Assembly (NCBI GenBank): GCA_036245805.1
Contig: BTRK01000003.1
Span: 11,222,001-11,286,000, forward strand
DNA: 64,000 nt
Source: Pristionchus mayeri
Lineage: Eukaryota > Nematoda > Chromadorea > Rhabditida > Neodiplogasteridae
Reading direction: 5' to 3'
The notes under the pieces are model-generated. The model worked only from the letters and a program-made list of their open reading frames with translations, was not told the origin of the DNA and did no database searches. A program made the translations under genes and the position numbers. This document shows, one piece after another, positions 12,379 through 23,199 of the stretch (within the stretch, counting starts at the first letter, position 1; the number at the start of each line of letters is the position of its first letter).

Positions 12379-13398
12379 CTCTTGACGATCATGATGGCGT
12401 CGTGCAGCCATCGCTCAGTCTCCGCGATGAACTGATCCGAACCTGCAGGAATCATAGGTATAGAACACAAATAGTATAGGTGCACGTCGTTGAAAGATTC
12501 AATCCCCATTAACAATATTGTACTGCTTAAGGAAGGTTAACACTAATTAATTTGAAGTCAACTGTTCACCCACTACTCTCTCGGCGCGAAATAACAATAT
12601 TGCACCGTCCTAATCAGTGGAATAAACAAAATACCACATCTCACGCGATGTTAAAAATCACTGCTCATACAAGTTGTTCGTTTCTCAATATATTCACACG
12701 ACAAAGTGCAAATATACCCACAAATTATCTGACACAGAAGCGAAATTAATTATGAACTCCAAAAGCTGTCAAACAACCACATTCAAGCTATAATTCCTCG
12801 TTCGAATAGAATAAGTCTTCGCTAATTGGCCCGAAATATACGCTACGATCAAAAACATGTTTTTTTGTTTAAATTTTAATGCAGGAAAAAATTGCCTGCT
12901 AACGAGAGCATCAAACCACTATGATGAGATACCCAACACTAGCTCAGCTTAGCTCGATCTCTTACGGTGCGCCGCAACGACTAGTTGCCAATTTTGTGCA
13001 CAGCTTTACTCTCCCTCTCTCACCTCTCCCTGCCAATCTGTTGCTCGTAGAATCGCTCGCACTCGCCCAGTGCATCCTTCGAGATCTGCGAAACTGACGG
13101 AATCGAACCTGTAATCGATAATTGTTAAAACCGTACTTCGTGAAGCCTCGATTACCATGTGGCCTATTTCAGACAATGGTCAATACATTACCGTATGCAA
13201 GAAAACTAGTTTTGCACTGCTAGCTGTTGCTTTTTAAACTGAAGGGAAAACAAGTCTTCCAGCGGAAGCATATTTTCATCCCTAAATCAAAAGAAACTCA
13301 AGCCCACCAGAATGGTCGCTCCATCGTTGCTGATCGTCTTCTTGCCCTTGTTGTCCACGATGAGTTTATCGCATCCACGCGGACAGAGCGTCGTCCAG
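12379..13398 (-). pseudogene. cct-7: cct-7 (TCP-1 eta chaperonin subunit) fragment
   Basis: The parent protein is the eta subunit of the cytosolic CCT/TRiC chaperonin. Three exon-like pieces with usable splice sites lie on the minus strand. 13,308-13,398 encodes a Walker-like apical start ([17 protein letters not shown], then [10 protein letters not shown]). 13,024-13,108 encodes VSQISKDALGEC then FYEQQIGRER. 12,379-12,442 encodes GSDQFIAETERWLHDAIMIV. Family knowledge: these match CCT7 motifs around the nucleotide loop and before the C-terminal equatorial domain. The whole intermediate and apical region between pieces one and two is missing, as is everything after piece three, next to the foldback at 12,293. 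LCPRGC replaces the usual LGPRGM. Called a broken partial duplicate; whether it is transcribed is unknown. Confidence 0.8.
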
Positions 13399-14501
13399 CT
13401 GAATCATGTTAATCTTGTTATACATCAATGACACAAGCGCGTGAAGGAACTTTCATGCATAACTAATAATAAACAGACGACATAAGCGAATATTGAGTGA
13501 CCGCGCGAGTTCACGAGCTTTCCGTCGTTTCAAGTGCTCAGAAATCGAACACCAACGTAGTACACGTGATTTGACTGGCACGAACAGTAAACTTGAAGGA
13601 AATAAATCGATAATACAAAGGAAGACACGAGGAAACGAACAAGACGGCGACTTACGAGCGCGCTGGTCGATATAAAATTGAGTGAATACCGTATACTAAG
13701 CGCCGCACGCGGTTTGAATTTAGTTATTGCACAAACTGGGGCGAGAATATGGCTGATTAATGTGATAATTTAATAAAAATAAATAAATATGAGTCAAAAC
13801 AAAAATAAAACAAGAAACTAGAAAACTTCAGAAAGATTTTTAACGAACTTTTCACGCAGTTGCGTGAAAAGTCAGAGAAACGCGAGAGAGCACACATTTG
13901 AGGAGAGGGAAAAGGGAGCTGTGATTCTTCACTCCCTTTTCCCTCTCTCAAAACACACGCTCTCTCGCGTTTCTCTGACTTTTCTCGCAGATTTTCATCG
14001 ACCTTAGCTCGTTGAAAAGTTCGTGAACTTTTCATCGAGGTGGTTAGAGAAAGAGAGAGAGCACTCTATCATGAGAGAAACAGTTTTTACGCACCTCAAA
14101 AGTTTTTGCGCAACTTTTCTCGCACATTTCTGACAGATTAAACAGGCCGACTACCGAAATCGACATTGTTTCATTAATTTGCTCCAACGATATACATGAT
14201 TTTAACACTTCCAAACATAGTACACTTATTCATGCTTATGAGGAATGCGTTTGAAATTTGATATCTGTTGGTGGTCGAATCTTACCGAGCACGTCTCTTA
14301 ATCAATTGTAAGAAGAATTTACGATTGCGTACTCAATGAATGGACGAATTATGCCCCCCCCCCCGCGATAAGCGAAAAACGTTTCTAAAGCTCTCGCGTT
14401 TTCTCTTCCATCGATTAGACTACACACTACGACACACCTAGAGCTCTCTAGATCACAGAGTGCAATGCCGCTCCTCCCTCTGTCTTTCCATCACTCATAG
14501 C
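13399..14501. other. Intergenic; contains a hairpin, no gene recognised
   Basis: Upstream of the UGT gene. Apart from the inverted repeat at 13,866-13,983 and a C run at 14,354-14,364, nothing recognisable. The last 100 bp before 14,502 presumably include the UGT promoter and 5' UTR; no motif was certain enough to call. Confidence 0.4.
13866..13983. repeat. Imperfect hairpin, about 53-bp arms
   Basis: TGAAAAGTCAGAGAAACGCG on the left and its complement on the right flank a spacer of about 12 bp. The stem also contains AGAGGGAAAAGGGAG paired with CTCCCTTTTCCCTCT. Possible small foldback element. Confidence 0.85.
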
Positions 14502-17500
14502 ATGCGGGCTCTTCCCCTCCTTCCTCTTCTCTTCCTCCCCTATGCCGTCGCCTTCAAATTCCTCGCCTACTCTCCTCGTTTCGCCTCGAGTCACGTCAAT
14601 TTCATCGCTAAACTCGCGGATTCTCTAGTGGAAAGAGGACACGAAGTGGTGAGTATTTCTGAGATGGCTTGATGGACTCTTCATTCTACGTGCTCTGCTA
14701 GATATACGATAGCGTGTGCATAATTATGAGACCATCTCACACGAAGTAAGCCCAAATTTTCATCTCTGATCGCAGGCAGAAGAGTGTGATCGAATGAGAA
14801 ACTGATAGGTTCAATTAATGAAGGATCGCTACAGATTCTAACTTCTATCGTTTATCTGAATATGTAATCACCAACTTTCAGGTAATCCTCTCTCCAATAA
14901 TGGATCGGAGTGTGAAAATGGTATCTACTAATGCCAGTATCATTTCAGTGAGTCGTTACTTAATCACAGTGAATTACACCGCTTACTCAGCTTCCCATCT
15001 GTTCAAATTGCGATCGATTCGAGCGGATAATGAATGATGTGCTTGTGAGCAAACTGTGGACTTACAAGAACATGTTCGATTTGTTTGAGGTAAGAGGACA
15101 GAAAGATTGAAGGTAATGGAGAAGTTCAGGGAATGGAAGAATCACTAAATGCCTGGACAAACAGATGTAATGGTAAGCACTGAGTAATGAGTATTATTAG
15201 ACGATGTTTATTTATTATTAATCATACACCTTTTGGGTGTTTCATCATGTGTCAGAAGATAGGTGGAGGGAACGAATGATAAGGGTGGAGTCGATCTTCC
15301 TATCCGTGTCGCACAACGAAAAAGAGTCGAGGGGCGGCTCAACTGGGAAAAGTTGCACGTATGACACAATGGCCACTACAGAGACACTTCACTACCCCGG
15401 ACTGATCGAGAGACTAAGGAATGAAAAGTTCGATGTGGCATTCGGAGAAAGCGCCAATTCGTGTTTCGTCGGTGAGTTCAAAAGGATTAGAGGTATACAG
15501 TACGTGCTAATCGCCTTAGCCATGTGCGTGCGCCGCGCTGCGCGGCGGCGCGCGGCTTACGCGGATTGATTTTGCGGGATGAATATTATTTTTCACGATT
15601 CGAACCTATTATTTTCGAATTCTCCGTAAAATTTCGCATCGGAAGGAGTATTCGTTCATACTTTTAAAGATATATTTATATTTATACATCAATTTTTTGA
15701 ATGCGGAATTTCTGCAACCTACCGTACTCTCACTTTACGATAGTGACAGTATCTCAAACTGGGATTACGGTAGGTTGCAGCACTACAGAATTCAAAATAT
15801 TGATTTCTTTTTCTAAAAATATGAATGAATAGTCCTTCCGATTACGGAGAATTCGAAAATAATAGGTTCGAATCGTGAAAAACAATATTCTTTCCGCAAA
15901 ATCAATCCGCGCAAGCCGCGCTCCGCCGCGCAGCGCCGCGCACGCACATGACCAAGGCGATTAGCACGTACTGTAGAAAGATTCCGAGTAATACACGCCC
16001 TAATATTTCGATCGACATTAGGGACGAATACAATATAGTGTTGATGAATAGAAAAGTGAAGAATCGAAATAGAAAATGTTCAGGGCTTGTTCACTTGCTC
16101 GGCATAGAGAAGTACGCGCTCACTGATTCTGTGGCTATCAATGATCTCAGTTACTCATTCTCGCACACTCCTACCAACCTTGCTTATGTTCCAGGTTTGC
16201 TCTTTTTTTTGCTTTTTGTATTGTAGATACGAGTCTTTGCTTCCCGCTCTCTCCCGTAGGATAACCAGTTCAGATATTGCGGGAAACTTCAGTAACTGAA
16301 AGACGTGAATCTGCAGGCTTTATGGGAGGCAGCGAAGTGATGTCATTCACTCAACGATTTTCCAATGTTCTCATGTACACAATGGCGAAGTTGACAAGAC
16401 AGTGGTCGCTCAAGCCCTTCCGCCAGCTTTTCCAAGTCTTCGATGAAAACTTCCCTGATATTGAAGTATGCATAGTCACTGAAAGGAATAATGAGCCCAT
16501 TTAGGAATTGTCGGCTCTCAATTCACTATACTTCGTGAATTCGGAACCTCTTCTCGATTTCCCTAAGATCACTTCTGCTAGAGTGATCGATATTGGAGGA
16601 ATCGTGGTGTCCAATGGGGCTAAGTCCCTCAATGAGGTAATATTCGCCTCTTTTAATCTCATTAATTTCATCCATTACTCTCATTCATTCAACTCGGTCA
16701 ATCCCATCATTAATTAATTAATTCGTTCCTATCTTTCCTATTGTTCCTTCAGCCAACTCATTCACTCTTCTCATTCATTCATCTCTCCTTCCTTTCTTAA
16801 ATTGTTCAATCATTGTTCTTATTCATCACCTTCATTCCCCTTCCCTTCAGACATGGTCCTCCATCCTCGATCTCCGCCCTCGATCGATTCTCATCAGTTT
16901 CGGATCCTTCGCCAAGTCGCATCTAATGCCGGAATTGTACAAGAAGAACATCCGAGAAGTCATAAAGAAATTCCCCGACGTCACGTTCATATGGAAATAC
17001 GAAGTGAGTAGAACGATGACATGTCAAGAAATGATTCACAACATTTGTCGTCCTTCTTTACCTATTTGACCTGCTAGAGAGAACGCAAAATGAAGAGCCA
17101 TCACCAGTAGAAGCAGCATATATGAACGGAGTATACTTGTTCCTTCAGAAACCCGAGCATAAAATCTCCGAGGGTGTGGACAATCTGATAGAGACTACGT
17201 GGATGCCTCAGAACGATCTGATCAGTGAGTCTACTTCTAATATCTCTTTTCGATTTTCTATCACAATTAATCTCAGATGACCCTCGTCTCTCTGCTTTCA
17301 TCACCCACTGTGGGCAAGGAAGCACCTCGGAGGCCAGCTATGCCGGTATCCACTATGTATCTTGAATCCTTTGTGAACTGTTCCTCCCTCGAAAGGAATT
17401 CTCATTGCAGACCATCTATCATTATTATTGTGCTTTAAATCCAAAAATATTCCTTCCTCTTCAGGAATTCCCTTGCTCGTCATTCCTATCGCCATCGATC

Positions 17501-18091
17501 AACTGAGAAATGCTGAGCAGATAAAGAGGAATGGACTGGGAGTGGCATTGAATAGGGACGATCTGGTCACTGCCGAGCCATTGGAGAAGGCTATTAAAGA
17601 GATACTAGACAATCCTGTGTAAGCACATGTTTTGCACTATGGTAGATGAAGAGTTATTTGCAGATATTCCGAGAAGGCTAAATCAGTGCGTAAGATGCTC
17701 TTGGAACGCCCGTTTACGATGAAGGAGGTTGGCTTATTTGAAAACAGTATTTTTGTTTTATCCGAATCGATCAAGTGAAAATCATAACTGGAATATTGAG
17801 CGAAACATAAAGCATTCATGAAACCTATCACAATTCAGAAAAATTAAAATCCATCTTCTCTTTCCCTCTCCCATTCAGATCTTCGTCCGTAACATGGAGT
17901 TCCTCGCTCTCCACGGTCCTCTCCGTCAACTGGATCACTACGGGCGACATCTCTCCTTCGCACAGTACTACCTCCTGGATATCATCACGGTCTCCCTCTT
18001 CGTTGTTCTCTCAATCATTGTGATTCTATTCTTTGTATCGAGACGTATCTTCAGGGCGGTATTCTCTCTCGTAAAACAAAAGGCTGACTAG
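14502..18091 (+). CDS. UDP-glucuronosyltransferase (UGT), complete
   Basis: A membrane UDP-sugar transferase that conjugates sugars to small lipophilic compounds in the ER lumen. I reconstruct 14 exons: 14502-14648, 14882-14947, 14991-15089, 15130-15172, 15382-15471, 16084-16194, 16317-16465, 16505-16636, 16851-17003, 17149-17224, 17277-17345, 17465-17618, 17664-17727, 17879-18091. All have GT-AG borders and compatible phases, giving 521 residues, the usual UGT length. Seen: signal peptide (first about 17 residues), SSHVNF with the expected catalytic His near 31, GIVVSNGAKSLNE, FITHCGQGSTSEA near 363 and DQLRNAEQI (UDP-sugar binding), a transmembrane helix near 486-505, and a C-terminal KQKAD fitting a dilysine ER-retrieval signal. 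The start is the ATG opening the signal peptide. The fourth exon (43 nt) needs an acceptor at GAAGTTCAG; an acceptor 17 bp upstream would hit a stop. The intron before exon 6 holds a MITE. Confidence 0.95.
15498..15973. mobile_element. TA-flanked foldback MITE in UGT intron
   Basis: Near-symmetrical inverted arms begin CAGTACGTGCTAATCGCC at the left and end with the reverse complement. TA lies immediately outside each end, as expected for a Tc1/mariner-type insertion. The arms carry a GC-rich block (GCGCCGCGC) and are separated by a short spacer near 15,735-15,760. Lies wholly within the intron 15,472-16,083, so it should not alter the UGT protein. Confidence 0.85.
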
Positions 18092-19022
18092 TGAACAGAT
18101 GTTGATAAAGTCGTTCTTTTAATTCAAATGAGCCCCTGTTTTCTTCCGCGTCTTGCTATACGTCAAAGCAGGCTTCGAACGCTAGCTACACAATTCTCTC
18201 TTACTGGAAGTATGGTAATACCAGGTGCAATTCTATAATCTCATGAATATCTAATGCGATTTTGCAGGATTTTCATCAGGGAATTTCTTATTAACAATCT
18301 CAGCAACTCAAGCACATTATCTTCACAATAAATCACCGATGCGGATACGATTATAACCAATACTCGTTAACTTTCTTTGCTGAATGTACGCTTAGACTTG
18401 TAATAGATTTTCAATACGATCGCTCAATGATCAATTATAGCAACCCAATTCATTGAATGCACCGACCACAGTATAGAATTATAAATCATGCACTTAGGTG
18501 AGATTAATATCTGTGTTTTCACGTGTGCTGAAGGAAATTCATGACTAACACAGATTCCGCCAATTTTTAGTTCGAATTTTCGAGAAGACAAACCACTTTT
18601 AGCTGAATGCTCATTACTATCATAGCCCGTGAGGCCGAGTGCTAAGCCCATCCCAAATTTCACGGCTCGCTCGAGCCTCGCATTCCATTTGAATCGGATT
18701 AAGAAAGTATGCAACAATATGCCCCACCATTCGTGATTCATTTCCCCTCAGCTTAACTAAAATCTGTTAACACGTTCGGCGACCAACCATTTGCATTATA
18801 TTTCCGTGATTTATTTATTTTCTCAGCTAACGGCATATTTTTACTTGCTTGGTGGTCATTTCCTCTTATTCACAGTCCTTATTGCTTGAGTAAAACGGAT
18901 ATCGAGATATTCCATCTTGTTATATTTATGAATGTGTTGATAGTATAACATCAAGATCTTCATCAATCCCTTTTCTTCCCGACATAAATTATCCCCAAAA
19001 CGACTTCTCGTAATTTATAAAG
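18092..19022. other. Intergenic, no feature recognised
   Basis: AT-rich spacer between the UGT stop codon and the chemoreceptor-like gene. No conserved protein, RNA or repeat was recognised. The UGT polyadenylation site should be near the start; no signal was certain. Confidence 0.4.
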
Positions 19023-20273
19023 ATGAGTTCAACTGAGCTGAGCGCTGACTTTCAATATACATTTACTGCAACACATCACTTCACAGGTTGGTCGATTTCT
19101 TCATTTGTATAGCATTGGAGAATATGTATCGTCGCATTAACGGAAATGCAATTGTATCTGAATAACAAATCACATTGAGGTCCACTGCTCTTCGCGTTTA
19201 ACGCCTTTGTTTGTTTGCTCATTATTGTTGACGACGACGCTCAAGACAAAGTGTATCGGAAATATCTGTTCTCACTTCAGGTAGTTATACAATTGATGAT
19301 TCTTGGTTTGTGAGCATGTTGTTTTTTTAGTTTTGCTCAACCACAGCAGACGCGTTTCTGAGTGCAAACGCAATAATAGTTCAATTAAACTGTCGATTGG
19401 TGTATAACGATTCTGAAATAGCAAGTCTTATTGGCGTTGAAGCAGTCATTGTGGGTTACTCTCCTGGCTGTTGAGAAACTCTGTTGAAAAAAAAAAGAAA
19501 ATCAACAGGTCGTACATTTTTAGATGATTCACACAACTCTAGTATTTGTGTTGATCTACACATATTTTACATGTGTCTACTATCGTCGAAACGTGAGAAT
19601 TTTTCCAGCTATTGTCTTGAACCCAGATTTACTTTTGTATGTTAATTATGAAGTTTATCAACCCGAAATGTTATAGACCTTGCTTGGCAAAGACACGTTA
19701 TTCTGCTATCACGGATGGAAATACCCGGCTTTTCTTACGACGGTTTTACTGTTTTTGTTCGTTGGCCTATCATCATTTTATGTCTTTGCTGCGAGCTTAC
19801 TATCTCCTATCAACGTCAGTTTCAATAATTCCCTTAAATATAGATCTTATATTTTAGGAAATCCCGTCGATTATTGAATGGGCGAAGCAGAAGAAGTCCT
19901 TCCTTTTTATTAGCAATCGATTCAATAAACCCGCTCTTATATGTAAAAAAACAATGTAAACAGTATGATTGAATGACAATTTCAGTTGCAATTGGTATAG
20001 TGATAATCTGTGGGAGCGCTATATTGATAATGATTTGCCAGCTAATTCGTGAAATAGACAATGGAATGGTGCGGGCAAGCATTACTACCAGGAGGTCCGT
20101 TTTATTTAATTAATATTTTTTTAAATATTTTTTTTAGAAAATCGAGATTCAGTCCACGAACTGACATAGTAAATCGCTATCGGGAGGATGGTTATATGAA
20201 AGAATGTCAACGTAGACCCCCACTAATTTTGCCCGTAGAATCCATAGGAGCAATAAAACTCATTGGGTTTTAG
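19023..20273 (+). pseudogene. 7TM chemoreceptor-like gene, probably damaged
   Basis: Resembles nematode serpentine chemoreceptors of the Srh/Sri/Str group (ciliary membrane receptors of sensory neurons); subfamily not certain. Pieces with matching phases: 19023-19086, 19180-19280, 19331-19450, an exon from 19524, about 19680-19814, 19858-19942, 19986-about 20090, then a last piece to 20273. Seen: PLLFAFNAFVCLLIIV followed by YRKYLFSLQ, NCRLVYNDSEIASLIGVEAV, LVFVLIYTYF, a hydrophobic span in 19680-19814, and IGIVIICGSAILIMICQLI. Odd: no join between the fourth and fifth pieces keeps the frame, and the last two helices expected of the family are missing. It could be a pseudogene or a gene whose structure I have misread. 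Confidence 0.5.
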
Positions 20274-20640
20274 GGTACGCGTCGATATACGATCGATTGC
20301 TCGATTCGAAAATCGGTTTTCAGCGGAAATGAGTATGAAAACAGCTTCCATCATTTTGGACATTGCTTATGATATTGTATAACTCTCGAAGACGAGCAAA
20401 CTGTGGGTAAACATAACAATGTACGATGCAAATGAACTGAAATACATCAATTTGAAGCGGTAGATCACAAAAATCGATAATGTGCAGATTTCATCAAACT
20501 GACTGGATGAACCTTCTTCTGACCTTCAACCATGTTCATGAACCAAATTTAATCGAAATCTGAGATACTAAATAATTTCTAGTAGCCGCAGGGACTCATT
20601 TTCCTACACTTGTACAAGAGGCCCGTGTTAATGCTTTATT
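20274..20640. other. No feature recognised
   Basis: AT-rich sequence after the chemoreceptor-like gene. Nothing recognised on either strand. Confidence 0.3.
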
Positions 20641-21960
20641 TTAATTTGCAGATGCTTAAAAATATAATTATAGTGAAGCGCGTGTGTTGCAGGTTCTCTC
20701 ACAATAGCTTGCTCCGCGGTAACCGCCCGTCGAACGGCCAGGAATTGGGCTGCGAATTGGAATTGGGCAATGAAATCGTAGCTTCCCATAATCGCCACAA
20801 TGGAATCGAATGTTAAATGTTATTTTAGGTTTCTGAAGAAATGCTGGCGTTCTAAAAAAGCTTCCATGTTGATCAGAGTTGGTAATTTTTTAGCAACATA
20901 ACCACTTCGCAGCATAATTTTCACCGTCTACAATCATTTATGCCAAACTGGGCTGTAGGTTGATTTTCTCTATGTTGGGAACTTGCGCTCCGCTCGCCTT
21001 CGCCTGCTCATACTTGCCCATTCCAAGAAGAACGTCTGCAATAGCCAAATGGAATGTTTTCGAATGATATTTTATTATGAAAATTATCCATTTCGCATTT
21101 GACATGTGTGTGAAATAAATAACCTATTCAATCACAATGCTGCAGTTTGTACAAATGCCCATTTGGAAGTCCACCATAACTACACTAGCAGATAGTATGT
21201 TTCATCCATGTTACAACAAAGACTTGAATAGTTGAAGTGCAGTTGAAGTGTTGAGATTTAAACAACCATAATTTCAAAATCGTGAAAAAATATCTCAGCA
21301 GGTCGAATTTTAGCGGACGTGTATAGCCTTGTATATCTCTAACCTTTGGGTCGACTCTGCTGCCCTCCCGTCCTTGTCGCTTCCATCTGTGCGTAGGCGA
21401 GACGCTGACTGGTGACGGGAGCAGCTCGAATAGAAAATTAAAACAATTGAATACACCTCTTTATTATTAGCATATTCGATAACTGTATTGGCATGTAAAT
21501 GTTTAAAGGGTCGGAAAACGTTAATCGTTCATTCCATGTGCATGCAAAGATATAGATGGGACTATTTTGAGAATAATTCATTGTTATGAAAATGTCGACT
21601 AAATTTTTACATTACCTTCAACGTGCACAGTCGATTGTCCAGCGTGCTCATTTGGGAATAAATAACAACTGCTCACCAAGAAATCACTAAGTGATTGCAT
21701 TTTTTTCAGATTTGCCTATATTTTAAATTTGTCTAGAACTTTTCTGGAAATATTTTGCCAATATCTTCACATGTCGCAATCGATATTCAATGTATTTGTT
21801 CAATCAATCGATATTCTCGCACTCACATGACCTCCTCTACAGCTATCACATACATTGCTGTGCTTAGCCGGGCGGTTACCGCGGAGCAAGCTATTGTGAG
21901 CGAACCTGCAACACACGCGCTTCACTATAAATTCAAGGGCCTAGATGGAGTTCATCAAAT
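20640..21960 (-). repeat. Inverted, diverged copy of the 6.4-8.0 kb repeat
   Basis: Reads in reverse as the block at 6390-7965, including module E4 (about 20,960-21,040 minus, with one GKYEQAK unit), the stretch that reads GCGCGTGTGTTGCAGGTTC at the left end of the other copy, and ATATCGATTGTGACATG near the other end. With its partner it forms a diverged inverted pair enclosing about 12.7 kb, including the UGT gene. Confidence 0.7.
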
Positions 21961-22339
21961 GATGCGTGACCTCAGAAAAAAGCTCTGCACTATCTTTGCT
22001 CTATTACCACACTCTCCCAATCTCATCCCTCTTCAAATGACCAGACATTGGTGTACAAGTCCTTGAGCTGTTTGAGTACTGAGTACACTTTAGGAGAAGG
22101 TTGCACACAGCGTGTCAGAACAGAAGTCTGACGGCGTAGAGCAATTTTACACTCCCGATTCAGCTAGAACAAATTGAAATAATTGGGTAAATATATTCCG
22201 TGAAACACATAAGGATTTAAGGTCAAAATCAGTTGAAATAATTAATTCGTCTCGTGAAGCTCATATCAAAACTGCAATTGCAAAACGCAACAGATGGCGA
22301 CATTCAAAAGAGAACTAGTCGTAGGACAATAACGGGAGA
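21961..22339. other. No feature recognised
   Basis: Short spacer between the dispersed repeat and the next foldback. Nothing recognised. Confidence 0.3.
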
Positions 22340-22565
22340 TATCACTTGTGGGGTATTTTCTGAATCCTGATGAGAAGCTCTACAGCTGGTACATAGCGAT
22401 TTTTGATTTTGTTTTTAGTATTCGAGTAATCATGAAAAATACATATTTTGCACCACATTTGCAGCTGTTTATCGAATACCAAAAGCAATATCAAAAATCG
22501 CTATGTACCAGTTGTAGAGCTTCTCATGAGGATTCAGAAAATACCCCAGGAGTGTGGTCTCCCAT
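22340..22565. mobile_element. Small foldback element
   Basis: GGGGTATTTTCTGAATCCT at the left is mirrored at the right, with arms of about 70-80 bp (both containing GAAGCTCTACA and TACATAGCGATTTTTGA in complementary orientation) and a spacer of about 80 bp. Confidence 0.8.
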
Positions 22566-23199
22566 TATTCCCCTCTGAGGAGTTCGAATTGTAATGGTTA
22601 AATTTCTAAAATTAAGAAAATTGATAAAAATAAGTCAGCAAGCGATGAAAAATTACCAAAATTAAACAGGGGCGGTATGCCTCATCGGAGAAAACAACCT
22701 TTTAATTGGAATATTATATTTTAATTTTTAAGCTGAATTAAAGGGATCCGGACATCAAAAATCAAGTGTGCCTTAAATTGCGTCTCATCCACACCTTAGT
22801 TAAATGCAATAAACTAAAAAAATTAAAAAAATTATTTAAGCAATAAAAATAAATAATTAAATATATAGTGTATTACTGAGGTAGCGTGTAAATTCGACGT
22901 TTCAAAAAATTCAAAAAATATATATTAAAATTACTGTATTGGAAGCATCTTGATTATCGGTTTTCAGATCGGCTGGCCGGCCGTCTTCTTCGGCAGTTTC
23001 TTTGCTTTCTTTTACTTTTTTTCAGTTATTTATGTTGTATTTCACTGTTTTGTGGCCTGAATTGTATTAGAAAAGAGGTCGGTCATGTATAATGCGGTTA
23101 GTGAAGTAATCTGCCCCTACTGAATAGCGAACGAGCGTTTTCTGATCGCTTCATATTCATTCTAATTGCACGATTCTTGCTTACATTTGCTATCAGTGC

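Noticed and set aside
15113..15172. Frameshift or stop in the UGT gene at 15,146-15,148
   Set aside because: Using the acceptor ending at 15,129 removes the stop, keeps the phase on both sides and gives the expected UGT sequence GMEESLNAW.
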